In this document: in pieces, positions 31,458-42,601 of the stretch
How positions within the stretch are numbered: position 1 is the stretch's first letter
Layout of the letters: every line of letters begins with the position of its first letter
Origin: Symbiodinium natans
Lineage: Eukaryota > Sar > Dinophyceae > Suessiales > Symbiodiniaceae
Direction of reading: 5' to 3'
Length of the DNA stretch: 64,000 bases
Assembly: GCA_905221605.1 (NCBI GenBank)
Contig: CAJNDS010002703.1
Coordinates: 179,001 to 243,000, forward strand
Made by a program: the position numbers and the translations under genes
The notes under the pieces: model-generated
What the model was told of the DNA's origin: nothing
Database searches by the model: none
What the model saw: the letters and a program-made list of their open reading frames with translations, nothing else

Positions 31458-31877
31458 GTCATTAACATTTATATTATATATGAAAGAGTGGTTTAGGCTT
31501 TCGGGTTTAGGGTTTAGGGTTTAGGGGTTGAGGGAGCCAGCTTCTGAGGGTTCAGGGAACTCGACGGTTCAAGGGGCAAAATCCAGGTTGAGTCCCGAAA
31601 CCCTAGACCCCAAATCCCACATCCCAAACCCTAAATTTCAACCCTATACTTCCAAACCTCGAAGCTACCTTAGGGTTGAGGGTTCGGATAGTCCAGGGGT
31701 TCTAAGGTTCCCTCCCTCGTGGTTTCGAAGCTCTAAGGGTTTCCGGGTTTTGGGGGTTTCGGGGTCTTAGGGGTTTCGGGTTTTAGGGTTTTAGGGTCTT
31801 AGGGGTTTAGGGTTTTAGGGGTTTAGGGGGTTTCGGTTTTGGGGTTTTAGAGCTTTTCCGGAGGTTTTAGAGCTTTT

Positions 31878-31995
31878 CCGGACCTAGGACAACTGGGTAC
31901 ACCCAATGGATCTGACCAACTTCTTCGTGCTGTACTGGAAGGACCAGTTTGAGGGGCCGGGGCCCCCCCAAACACTCCAACAGGATCCTAGTTAG
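31878..31995 (+). other. Exon-like island, unknown gene
   Basis: Between telomere-like arrays a short frame encodes WVHPMDLTNFFVLYWKDQFE and ends at TAG 31993-31995. Composition is protein-like and unlike the flanking repeats. No start or splice partner can be proved. Confidence 0.25.
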
Positions 31996-31996
31996 T

Positions 31997-32127
31997 TCAG
32001 GGTTTAGGGTTTAGGGTTTAGGGTTTAGGGTTTAGGGTTTAGGGTTTAGGGTTTAGGGTTTAGGGTTTAGGGTTTAGGGTTTAGGGTTTAGGGTTTAGGG
32101 TTTAGGGTTTAGGGTTTAGGGTTTAGC
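31997..32127. repeat. TTTAGGG array, ~19 units
   Basis: Perfect heptamers in plus orientation. Confidence 0.97.
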
Positions 32128-32490
32128 GACTCCAATCATGGGAAGATGGATGTTGCCCCTTAAAGTGCAACAACAAGGATTCTCAGTCGGGTCCTTTCAA
32201 TTTAGGGCTGAGGGTTTACGATTGCCTGAACTATTCGATGTCCTAACCAAAACCCTAGACCCAAAGAAGACAACCAGCCTAAACCCTAAAAGATACCCTC
32301 AAAAAACTTAATTCCACAACCCTAAACCCTAACCCCAAACCTAAACCTAAGCCCCTAAACCCAAAAAACTCCAAAGCCCTAAACCCTGAACCCGATCAAG
32401 AAAAAAGCAACCTCAAACGGGCACAGGGGGGGGGGGGTGGTTCGCCCGGTGTATTCTTCACGGTGAGAGCATCCTTGGCATGAATTGATT

Positions 32491-32576
32491 TGGTTTAGGG
32501 TTTAGGGTTTGGGGTTTAGGGTTTAGGGTTTAGGGTTTAGGGTTTAGGGTTTAGGGTTTAGGGTTTAGGGTTTTGG
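32491..32576. repeat. TTTAGGG array, ~12 units
   Basis: Nearly perfect. It is followed by a short exon-like island (IPVTMSKEFRKLFW, 32590-32648). Confidence 0.93.
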
Positions 32577-32648
32577 CCCTGCGCAGGAGATACCGGTGAC
32601 GATGTCCAAAGAGTTCAGGAAGCTCTTCTGGAATAGAGGGGGCTGTTA

Positions 32649-35600
32649 GGGCTCAGGCATGGGGTTTCGGGACTTAGGCTGCTTGGGATAGGGCTAGGGA
32701 TGTAGGGTTCAAGGCTCTGGGGTTTAACTTGTTTTTGTGTGGGTTGGGGTTGAAGTTTGGAGTATTGAGCTTGGTTCTGCTTCTTCTTATCGTTCTTGCT
32801 TAGTGACATCATCATTGTCCTTATTATCACATGATCATCAACTTCACTGAAAAACCTTCCTTAAGACTGGCAATGTTGCAGCTGGCATGATTAAGAGATT
32901 TTGGGTTGTTGGGTTAAGAGTGTGAGCACCCTTCAAGGCCAGTGCGGTAGCCATAGTCTCCTGAAGGCCTACGCACGTCATCATCAAATACATGCAATAT
33001 TGATGACGGAAAGAATTGTACCTTTACGGACAGTTTTTACTTAGTGTTCTCCCTATGAAGGCACGATGACTGTTGGACTGCCTAGCTCAGACGGCTGCCC
33101 TAAACCCTAAACCTTAAACCTTAAACCCTAAACCCTAAACCCTACACCCTAAACCCTAAACCCCAAACCCTAAACCCTAAACCCCAGACCCTGAGCCCTA
33201 AGCGGCTTGCACGTGCGCCCATGCGTGCATCTGAGGATTGAAGGCTGCCGGGCTTGCTTCAGGAGTTGTGTTACCTGATTATGGTTTGGTGTTGTTTGGG
33301 GTTGAGGGTTTGTTTAGGGTTTAGGGTCTAGGGTTTAGGGTTCAGGGTTGAGGGCTTAGGGTTTGGGGTTTGGGGTTTGGGGTTGAGGGAGATGACCCAG
33401 TAGGGTGCAACCCCAAGAGCCTGCCCCCTTGCGTTCAGGCTTTGGCTTGACTTGTTCCTCTAGATTGCCAAGCCCTAAGCTCTAACCCCGAAACCCCAAA
33501 CCCTGCACCCAGGCCAGGATCAGTCCAGGGAGTAGGGGTAGTTACTCAGGTCCGAAGGAAGCTCCGAGCCAACCTGCGCGTGGGGTTTAGGGTTTAGGGT
33601 TTAGGGTTTAGGGTTTAGGGTTCAGGGTTTAGGGCTTAGGCTTTACGGTTTAGGGTTTAGGGTTTCCTTTGTGGGATTTGGAGGTGCTAGGAGCTTTTGG
33701 GCACTAAAGGGCTTGTGTTTTAGGGCTTTAGTAGCTAGAGGCCTTGGAAGCTTCACCTGCAACCCTAAACCCTAAACCCGAAACCCTAAACCCTAAACCC
33801 TAAACCCTAAACCCTAAACCCTAAACCCTAAAACCTAGACCCTACTCCCTGAACCCTACTCCCTAACCCCTAAACCCTAAACCCTAAACCCCAAACCCCA
33901 AGTGTGCCGAACACCCATTCAGGCGATCTGTGGAGCATGAAGGAGCTGCTTCTCTCCAGGCCGCGGGCGGGAAAATCCCGGGTTCTTGAGTTCCCAACTT
34001 CCTAAATTCCGAGCTTTCTCGGCGTTTAGGGTTTAGGGTTTAGGGTTTAGGGCTTAGGGTTTAGGGTTTAGGGTTTAGGGTTTAGGGTTTAGGGCACAAG
34101 CCCGCCCTCAAGATCTGGGACAGTATCAGGTGGGTTGTGCGCCTTGCACGGTAGGTTCTCCAAGTCAGGCTGCCCATTGAAGTGCGGTCATCCCGCAGCG
34201 GGAGTTGAATCCGACCATAAAACCCTACTCCCTGAACCCTAACCCCTAAACCCTAAACCCGGAACCACCAGTCCCCAAAACTCTGAAATGGGAAACCCTA
34301 GGCCCAGCCAGGTCGGAACTGGAGGTGAGCTGCCAAATGGCACACGTTGGATGGCCCGTGCACCCCGGCTCCACATTGATTTAGGGTTTAGGGTTTAGGG
34401 TTTAGGTGTATAGAGGGTTTCGAAAAAGAAGAGGGTGAGTGTATGAGGGTATGTGTTGGGGTATCCTTTTGGGATGCTCAGATACTCGCAGTATATGCCC
34501 TAGCTTCTTTAAGTAGGGTAGCCAGGGCTTTATTCCTATGTCATTTCAGGCCGCTTTGGCTGACCCTAATATTCAGGGTGGCTATATGTCTTAGCCCAAG
34601 AAATGATGATGGACTTAGGTTATGTTCAGGTTTCAGGATTCAGGGTTCGAATTTAGAGTGTCAGGGTTTGTGGACGGTCGGCTGTATCCACTCATCCGAA
34701 GCCTGGTAAGGTACTTTGTGGTCACTTCGCCCATGCCGAAAGCCTCTTGGCCCTAGCGCCCCCAACCCTAAGCCCTTATAACATGATCCCACAAGATTTT
34801 TAAGCCCTAAACCCCTAAACTCTAAAAGCCCTAAACGGAAAGTCTAAGCCCTCAATTCCCAGGCCTCGTGTACAGCCTTAGCCTCATGTACACCCTAACC
34901 CCTAAACCCTAAACCCTCAACCCTAAACCTTAAACCCAGCCTTATTTCGCACCTTCCGGTGTGGGGGTGTGGAGTTAGCTGAGTATGCCTCGAGTGCGCG
35001 TGCGCGCCCCCAAAGAATCCCGCCAAGAGTCTTGCCGAGTATCCGGAGTGCCAACTCCCAGAGAAGCCTGCAGAGAGTCCCGCCGAGTGAGGTCCGCAGA
35101 CACTCCAGCCGAGTAAACCCTAAACCCGAAACCCTAAACCCGAAATCCTAAACCCTAAGCCCTAAACCCTGAAACCTAAACCCTAAACCCCAAACAAAAG
35201 CCCGCAAGAGTCCGATTTTGCCTGGAGGTGGCCACCGTGGAGGTGGCCACCATGGAGAATCCCGCGACAGAAGCCTGCGGCGAAGTATCCGTCATTACCT
35301 GTGGGAAAGCAGGTCGCAGTAGTTTGAGATACCCTACTTGTGGCTTAACCCCGAGTCCCCTGAACCCCAACGCAGGCGCTGCAGCCTTAAACCCCCAAAC
35401 CCGTTAGCCATAATCTCTAGAACCCAGGTAGCTTTCTGAATCTGAGCCAACGCGCCCTAAGTTCAGTGTGCTCAGGATCGTATAGGCTTTGGGTCTTGAG
35501 TTTTGAGTTTGGGGAGTTGAGAGTTTCCCGAAAACGAAATATCGCACAATCCCCCCCTTGCAAGGCTCCTCCCCCCTCAACAATAATGAGAAAGGGACCC

Positions 35601-36900
35601 CAACCTTGTTCTTCCAGACATATTGGGCTCCGCGTTTAGGGTTTTCGCGTCCAGGCTTGGGAGTTCACTTCGGGGTTATGTAAAGTTCCAAGTCGGGGGT
35701 CCCAAAGCATCTAAAATCTGAAAGCCGCAGCCTCCCAACACCCGAAGCCCCCGCCTTAGTACTTAGGGTTTTGGGTTTTGGGTTTACGGCTTAGGGTGCA
35801 GGGTTTCGAGCCGCCCTGAAACCCTCCAAAGCCCCTCCCTGTACACCCAGGTTGCTGACTTGTTCCGGCGCGCCTTTGCAGGTGGCTTTGCCAACGTCGG
35901 AGGCGCACAGGGGAAGGGTTTATAAGGGGGGGGTTAAGGGTTTAGGGCTTGGGGCTTTGCAGCGGCTTTGAGCAGGGTCTTCAACCTCATTGGCCCCTAC
36001 ATAAACCTCCGTCAGACCCCTAAGGCTCAAGGTCAAGGCCCTGGCCTCTCTCTGTGTATAGGACCGTAAACCCTAATGAAATTCCCAACTGGCCTGTTTA
36101 GGCCGCAGCCACTTTCATTTGTTCTTCAGGTTCAATTTTAGGGTTTGGCGCTGAGTGTTTTGGGTTTCGAGGAAACGGCGCTCTGAATGCCCCAAGCCCT
36201 AAGCCTTAAGCCCTAAGCCCGAAGCCCTAAACCCGAAACACTAAACCCTAAACCCTAAACCCTAAACCCTAAACCCTAAACCCTAAACCCCAGAGTGTGG
36301 CCAGGCTTTGCCAGCTTGCTCACCTTGATGGCCGAAGCCTTCCACCTCTTCCCTGGGCACCCCGGATGAATCAAGAACCGAAAGGTTTAGGGTTTAGGGT
36401 TTAGGATTTAGGGTCTAGGGTTTAGGGTTCAGGGTTTAGCGTTCAGGGTTAGGGTTCAGGGTCTAGGGCTTAGACTCCCTATTGGATTTTTTTGGACCGA
36501 CGTTTCGACAGCAACCAATAGTTTAAGGTGATGTGAAGCCATGCGACACAAGCACCCTGAGAATGAGACAATGCCTCGTTACAACGTGTTGCCGCCCGGC
36601 AGACAAATCCCCAGAGTCCAATCACTGGGTTCTCTGACAAGGAACTCAAAATAAGCTACCAGAAGGGTACCACATTCATTTGCTTTATAAGCCTATTGCG
36701 GCAACTTCGTTTATGTTCCTTTACAAGAGCCCTGCTTCTTGGCCCCCCCCCCCCTCCCCCTCCCACCCCCTTCATCCCTCACCCCCCCGCTCTAGTTTGA
36801 TGTGGCACGCCTCAGCTTCAAGCCGAGTGAGGCTCTCTGACAGGGTGTTTGGAGCTTAGAGCTTTAGTGCAAAAGTTTGCGGCAATCAGGCGCGCCCTGC
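32649..36900. other. Telomere-repeat-rich non-coding DNA with exon-like islands
   Basis: Arrays occur at about 33098-33195 (CCCTAAA), 33310-33370 (TTTAGGG), 33583-33665 (TTTAGGG), 33762-33900 (CCCTAAA), 34024-34094 (TTTAGGG), 35110-35190, 36230-36292 (CCCTAAA) and 36385-36475 (TTTAGGG). Short protein-like islands follow TTTGCAG or similar acceptors, for example ALSRVFNLIGPYINLRQ (~35962-36012) and GFASLLTLMAEAFHLFPG (~36306-36360). A homopyrimidine C-rich tract lies at 36741-36790. No complete gene could be assembled. Confidence 0.6.
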
Positions 36901-37024
36901 CCGTTTCTCAGCCAGCGCTCCCGCCCTCGCATTTGTCATTTGCTTTCCTTAAACTCATGCTTTGAAAAGAGCAGAGAGAGCACACATCATAGAGGACCAG
37001 ATCTCTGCTTTCACCTCCAGCGCA

Positions 37025-38684
37025 ATGGCTGCAATGGCTGCCTTTCTGGGGCCTTCCATGCCCCCCTTGACGTGGCAGCCGCTTGCTGGAGGGCTCAAGC
37101 GGCCGAGGCCACAAAGCGCGGACAGGTGCCGGGCGCAGAGCAGGGCATTCGGCATACCTCGGGCCGGGGCCGCTGTCTTCTTGCCACTTGTGGCCTTAAC
37201 GAGGCGGCGCGCCAAGGGGAAGAACGGGAAAGATGGCCCGAGCGGTGTGCAGAAGTGGTTTGAGGAGAAGAAGGCGGAAGGAACTGCAGGTGTTGGTGGT
37301 GCGGTAGTTGGTGGCATGCTCGCTGGCCCTTTGGGGGCCGTAGTCGGCTCACAGGTAGCTTCAAAGCTAGGCCCCGTGTTGAACGATGCCCTGGACGCCT
37401 TGGAGGTAGACGAGGCTGAGGACTCTCCAGACCCGAAGGAGGAGAAGGAGGAGAGAGCCAGCGACAGAAAGCAGGAGGACGTGCAAAGTAAGCAAGCTGA
37501 GCCTGAGGCGGCCAAAGTCCCCCCAGCCCCCAAGCAGGAAGAGAAGCCAGCTGCGCAAGAGCTGCCACCGAAAAGCTCCGAGACCAAGGAGCCCGAAAGC
37601 GAGCCTCCCAGTCCGACGCTTGCCGAAGCCTCCCCACCAGAAGGTTCGCCTGCGCTCCCGGACGAGCTCCAGAAGCTCCGCAGCAGCGTTGCCGAGAAGA
37701 AGCTGGGACCCGGAGTAGGCCCTCCTTTCCCTTTTTTCTAGGGGGTTTAGGTTCCCTTCTATTACATAAGCTGCCCTTTGAAAGCCAAGAAGTGCAGCCC
37801 CTTTTTTATTCCTAGGTTACTCTCCTTTTGTCGAGGAAGAAGAGCCTGAAGGCGCAGGTGGAGGCTCTGTACCTCCAGGCCGAGGAGGCCCTGATAGCCG
37901 GCGACGAGTCCGCCGCCCGTGAGTCTCCCGGGCCTATTTTTTGTGAGGGACACTTACGTCGCCCTGAGCTCTTTTTGTTTTGGGGGGGTTTCTATGCAAA
38001 AGAATCAGCAGCTCCAAGGATGAAACCCTGAAGCCCCCCCCCAAACCCTAAACCCTAAACCCTAAACCCTAAACCCTAAACCCTAAACCCTAAACCCTAA
38101 ACCCTAAACCCTAAACCCTAAACCCTAAACCCCAAAATGCCCCCCAAAACGCCCCTAAGCTGAGGCATCTCGAGGCCCGGTCGAAGGCTCAGGCGAGCCT
38201 GGAGAAGCTGACGGAAGGCGACGAGCGGAGGCTTCAGCGGCACGCGGACCAGCTGAAGGCCCTGGACGAGAAGCTTCGGTACCCAGTGGTGCTTCCTTAT
38301 TTCTTTTTAAACCCTAGGGTTTAGGGTTTAGGGTTGAGGGTTTAGGGTTTAGGGTTCTGGGTCTCCTTGCAGAGTAACCAACGCCCAAAAAAGGTTAGAA
38401 CTGTTGTGGCTGGGCTGCCAAGGAAGGCAGAGGAGATGTACAGGAAGGCGGAGAAGTCCCTGCAAGCTGGGGAAGATAAGATGGCCCGGGAGTTCCTTGA
38501 AGAGTGGCAGCTAGGACCCAGAGTAGGCCCAATATTTCCATTATTTCCTTGTTTTGGGGGTTTAGGTTCTCTTATCAACCCTTTAAACTAAAAAGGCTAC
38601 CCTTGTTATTCCTAGGTTTCTCCTGGGTCTAGGCAGAAGATCCTCTTGCAGCGACAGAAGCTCCATGACGAGGTTTCTCCCTGA
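37025..38684 (+). CDS. PspA/IM30(Vipp1)-like coiled-coil protein, probable plastid type, multi-exon
   Basis: Exon 1 (37025-37714) starts at the first ATG in MAAMAAFLG. It has a basic N-terminus with a hydrophobic stretch (AGAAVFLPLVAL) that could be an organelle leader, a glycine-zipper helix (GGAVVGGMLAGPLGAVVGS, residues ~102-120) and a Lys/Glu/Pro-rich tail. A phase-0 intron (37715-37815) leads to exon 2 (37816-~37920): LKAQVEALYLQAEEALIAGD then ESAARE. A later exon (38160-~38279) is a coiled coil (SLEKLTEGDERRLQRHADQL). Exon 4 (start uncertain, ends 38522) repeats the motif as AEEMYRKAEKSLQAGEDKMA then REFLEEW. An intron (38523-38615) leads to the last exon, stop 38682-38684. Alternating A-E/K-A-L-x-AGD/E-x-A-R-E resembles the helical core of PspA/IM30, which remodels membranes. 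The family call is inference; another coiled-coil family is possible. Introns 2 and 3 contain telomere-like repeats. Confidence 0.5.
37715..37815 (+). other. Intron 1 of the PspA-like gene, similar to the last intron
   Basis: Begins GTAGGCCC and ends TTATTCCTAG. The last intron (38523-38615) begins GTAGGCCC too, shares TTTGGGGGTTTAGGTTC-like sequence in the middle and ends TTATTCCTAG. In both genes halves the preceding exon ends with GGACCC-(G/A)GA. This supports both the splice sites and an origin of the two halves by internal duplication or introner insertion. Confidence 0.55.
38042..38132. repeat. CCCTAAA array inside intron 2 of the PspA-like gene
   Basis: About thirteen perfect heptamers between exon 2 (ends ~37920) and the exon at 38160. 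Intron 3 (38280-~38372) has a smaller TTTAGGG array at 38312-38356 in the other orientation. Confidence 0.9.
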
Positions 38685-38768
38685 TGGTGGAGAAGCGTAC
38701 GTTGTACATAGCACAGGCCGTCAATTTCAGCAGATCAGAACGCTGAGTTGTGAAACAGTTAGGGTCTG

Positions 38769-38856
38769 GGCTTAGGGTTTAGGGTTTAGGGTTTAGGGTT
38801 TAGGGTTTAGAGTTTAGGGTTTAGGGTTTAGGGTTTAGGGTTTAGGGTTTAGGGTT
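38769..38856. repeat. TTTAGGG array, ~12 units
   Basis: Just 85 bp after the PspA-like stop codon. Confidence 0.95.
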
Positions 38857-39129
38857 CAGATGATCTAGTTACGGTCGATGCCTGTGGGCATGTGGGCAGT
38901 TGTTCTCATGGCCCCTTTTGCATTTTGTTTAAACTTAACCCGAGGCTCCGCCTTCTAAGCCCCCGCCGACTTGCCTACCGACTTGCAATCGTATTCCCTT
39001 TCCTTCCCCTATATTGATATACTAAAATCCCCCCCCCCCCAAAAATAGAAAAACAAACCTACTGCAATGTTTAAGGCCCTACATGACCAGTTCTTCATAG
39101 GGAACTAAGAGCATTTTCGTACATCCCCC

Positions 39130-39250
39130 GTACTTGAAGGTTTATGGTACCTATTCACCAACTACGACTGTACCTATAACCCAAATTATAACCATATCAG
39201 GGGACTTAAGGGGCGTATAAGTGGGTTATAAGTACGGTTATAAACCCGGA
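39130..39250. repeat. MITE-like relative of the 18614 foldback
   Basis: Contains GTACTTGAAGGTTTATGG and, downstream, GGGGACTTAAGGGGCGTATAA and GGTTATAAGTAC, matching the core and arms of the element at 18614-18743 with substitutions. Confidence 0.5.
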
Positions 39251-39320
39251 GCCCTAAGCCCTAAGCCCTAAGCCCTAAACCCTAAACCCTAAACCCCAAA
39301 CCCCAAACCCCAGACCCGAA

Positions 39321-39440
39321 GTAAGGGCGGCGGTGCTGGCAAGCCTGCTGACCAACCCAAGCTTCATCAACGTGGACCGCGCCATGGACACGATTCTGCA
39401 GAGTGGCCCCCCGGTGCTGTCTATGGCTTCGGGTGCCTGA
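39321..39440 (+). other. Exon-like island, unknown gene
   Basis: A 39-codon frame ending at TGA 39438-39440 encodes VRAAVLASLLTNPSFINVDR then AMDTILQSGPPVLSMASGA. Protein-like, flanked by CCCTAAA/TTTAGGG arrays. It may be the last exon of a gene whose other exons are among the islands upstream. Confidence 0.3.
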
Positions 39441-41940
39441 AGGGGTGGGTTTAGGGTTTCGGGTTTAGGGTTTGAGGGTTTGACCCTAAACCCTAAACCC
39501 TAAACCCTATGACGGTCCCCTAATCCTCAGGCCGCGGCACCTGGGGATTGAAGATGAAGGAGTGGAGCCCGGAGTGCACTAGGGTTTAGGGTTTAGGGTG
39601 CAGGGTTTAGAGTTTAGGGTTTAGGGTTTAGGTAGGGTTTAAGAGCCTCTGGATACAGGAAGGGCGAACTCAGAGACGTTTAATCAGGGGTTTCGGGATT
39701 AGGGATTTGTGGTTTGGGGATGTTGGGGTTCAGGGTTTTGGGGTCTAGGGATAGGGTTTGGGGTTTAGGGTTTAGGGATTTGGGGATTAGGGTTTGGGGT
39801 TCAGGGTTGAGGGCATATCGTTGAATGTGAGCGTCTTAGGATGCAGAAGCTCTACAGTCCAAGCTGCCGTTGGCAAAGCGCAGGAAGACATCGACTGACT
39901 GCCCTGTGTGTGACCTGCTAGCCCAAGCTCACATCAGTCCGATGCCCGTAGCAGCACCTTCTTGTGGCCGCAGTCAAATTTTGAGCCCGGCCCAGCTGCA
40001 CCTTCTTCTGTCTTGTGGGTCTTTGTCAGAACGGACTTGGCCTCCTGGTAGGTAGCAGGAACTTCTGTTGGGCAGGCTGGTTCAGGGTTTGGGGCTTGGA
40101 GTTTGGGGGGGTTTGGGTTTGGGGTTTAGGGTTTGGGGTTTGAGGTCGAGGGCTTAGGGTTTAGGGACGTCCTAGAACTTAACCTCAGAACCCTAAAGCC
40201 CTGAAGCCAAAACCATAAAACCCTGGAAGCCTTGAACCCCAGAACCCTGAACAACAACCAGGACAACCCTAAGACAGCACAAGCACACCCCCCCCCCATG
40301 TGGGAGCCCTGTGTCCCATGCCTGTCCTTGTAGCGCGTCGAGGATTGCGTAGCCCACTGGTCCCTGTACTGTGTTGTTCACATCGTCCTCCATTGCTGGT
40401 GCAATGGTCGAAGGCATCTTCTACATTTGCGAAGGCTTTCGTGATGCCGTCTGTCAATTGTGAGTGAGTGTTAGGGTTTGCAAGGTGTGCTCTGGCATGT
40501 GTCCTTCCTTGGTACGAGTTGGCGCCGATCCACCTGGCCTACTAGAAGCCTTGTCCGGGGGGAACACGCTCCCGTATGGCCGTGTGGCCCTTGTGCTGCT
40601 CTCCCAGTTCGCCTCAACAGTGGGAGGTGGCATGTTGCGTCTGCAGAGGTTTGTCACCATCCTGTCAGGATCTAAGCTTCATTAACGGACTATTGAGCAC
40701 GCCTTAGCTTCACGTCATGGGCCCGGCAGGCCCGGCGGCCACGTTGTACTTTTCAAAATGGTGGGCCTTTTCGGAAGTTGAAAGCCTTCCTATCCTGAGT
40801 TGCCGTGCGCCTGGCGAAGCTTCTTGAGGTGGAAAGTTGCGTTTGGGCCGAACAGACAAGATCTCAAAAGACTTCCGAAGGAGCGCGTCCCTGACAGCCG
40901 GCAGGCAAACTTATAGTGGCGCAAGAGGCCAAGCGGCGTTCTTCTTAGGCGCTTTTGCTTGTGAGGACACGCTGGCTTCGTCTCCGGGTGGGTGCCAGGC
41001 TTGGCCTGCGCACGTCGTCAAGCAAGAGCCAGACTCTCCATGCGCTGCTGATTGCTGATTGGATTCGTGGCGTGGGTCGCAGCGTGGTGGTATTTGTCGG
41101 CTGTGCAGGTCTTGCAAGAAGGCGATGTGATTGCGCAGAGAAGCCAGGAGGCTTTCACATTCTCATCGTCCTTTAGAGGCTGGCGTTGTGCGCTGCGCAA
41201 TCATGACATCTTGAGTGTGTCACGGATGCGCCGCGTGTACGTCTTTTGGGGTCAATGCTCGTCAAATCTGTCACTTGCGCGAAGACTCTTGAGCGCGGCG
41301 CCAACGTTCCGACCGTCGGCTTACACAGCTTGGAGCGTGTGGAGCAGTCTATATAGAGGATGTCTAGTGGTACACGGACGTCGAGCCCAAGGTGCGCAGC
41401 CTTCAACGGTCTGGATTGGCGGCGTCCGGATCATTGGCAAAAAGGAGATCGGCAAGGAGCTCTGCGTTTGGCGCAGGCAGAGTTCGACCAAGCGCGCAGG
41501 GGTGGTTCATGCGCTTTCAGTCTGTTGGGACCCTTGCCTGAGACCCGGATAAAACCCTTGGCTCCCTTGGCTCCCTTGGGACCCTTGGGCCCTTGTTATT
41601 CCCGGCAGGGTTCCGGGTCCCAGGCACCAAATCGCCCGAGACTCTTGTGGGACCCCTCAACGCCTGGACGGAGAAAGTTTTTGGACATAGGCAATTGAAT
41701 TGAGTTTAGGCCCAAGACGAATAGCTTGCGGTGTTTTTGGCGCTTGAGACGGTGTGGGGGTCTGCGTCCCAACCTCGCCATATCACGGAAAAGCCTGAAC
41801 CCAAAAACCCTAAACCTAAACGAGAACTCCTTTACCCAAAAACTTTTGAGTTTCTTCCCAGGTACCTCAAGCTGATTCGCAAGCAGACGCGCAGCTGAAT
41901 TTTGCGGCCCTTAGGGCTTCGAGTTTAGGTTTAACGTGGA
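39441..41940. other. Mostly unique DNA, no supported gene
   Basis: Degenerate telomere-like patches to about 40170, then GC-balanced unique DNA. The longest frame (41052-41552, plus) begins with a hydrophobic stretch (LIGFVAWVAAWWYLSAVQVL) but has no ATG at a sensible place and no recognised domain. CCCTTGG-type short repeats occur at 41550-41600. Confidence 0.35.
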
Positions 41941-41948
41941 AAGTATTC

Positions 41949-42060
41949 ATGTATATATATATATATATGTGTATAGACAGATATATCTATCTGTACATAT
42001 GTACCTATATATATATATGCATACATACTCATTCTCTATTTGTAATTCATATATGTTATA
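41949..42060. repeat. AT-rich microsatellite patches
   Basis: (TA)n, TATATCTATC and related words; precedes the GA microsatellite. Confidence 0.8.
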
Positions 42061-42091
42061 GAAAGAGCAACCCTCAACACTAAACCCTAGA

Positions 42092-42260
<169 letters not shown>

Positions 42261-42274
42261 CATTTTGGCTCAAG
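42261..42274 (+). other. Relict DinoSL, last 14 nt (CATTTTGGCTCAAG)
   Basis: Exact match to the 3' 14 nt of the spliced leader, at the junction between microsatellite and LINE. A 5'-truncated spliced leader at the 5' boundary is what target-primed reverse transcription of a trans-spliced LINE mRNA would leave. Confidence 0.8.
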
Positions 42275-42601
42275 CCGCGAGTGCTCAAGGAGGCGCCCCC
42301 GGTGACCAGCCTCCGAAACAAAGAGAGAGAGGGGTTGAGGAGGTGGAGAGAAGTGAGAGGGCCGTGAGGGGTGCGCCCGTGCTGCCATAGCCGTGCGGTA
42401 CCAGTTTGCCTCACTACGCGTCTTCCTGCCGGGCGCTCTGAACGAGGACATAGTCGGGGGTGGAGCTCAAGGGGGACCGCTGCTGCCTGGCGCGTGTGAG
42501 GGACGTTGTGCACCGCTACCTCACGGAGAAGGCGAGCCTATGCGGGGGCTACCTGAACAGCTCGATTCGCCGGATCGACAACCTCGCCAGGGACTTTGAC
42601 G
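42275..42601 (+). other. LINE 5' leader with an overlapping protein-like frame
   Basis: Mostly untranslated leader. In the frame of 42460 the peptide CLARVRDVVHRYLTEKASLC then GGYLNSSIRRIDNLARDFDD looks protein-like and overlaps the start of ORF1 in another frame, ending near 42714. It could be an N-terminal part of ORF1 separated by a frameshift, or chance. Confidence 0.3.

Noticed and set aside
30792-31524. Frames encoding (MTLPAKY)n and (IFSGQGH)n
   Set aside because: Translation of the 21-bp repeat; the repeat is inverted in the middle, so no continuous protein repeat is maintained.
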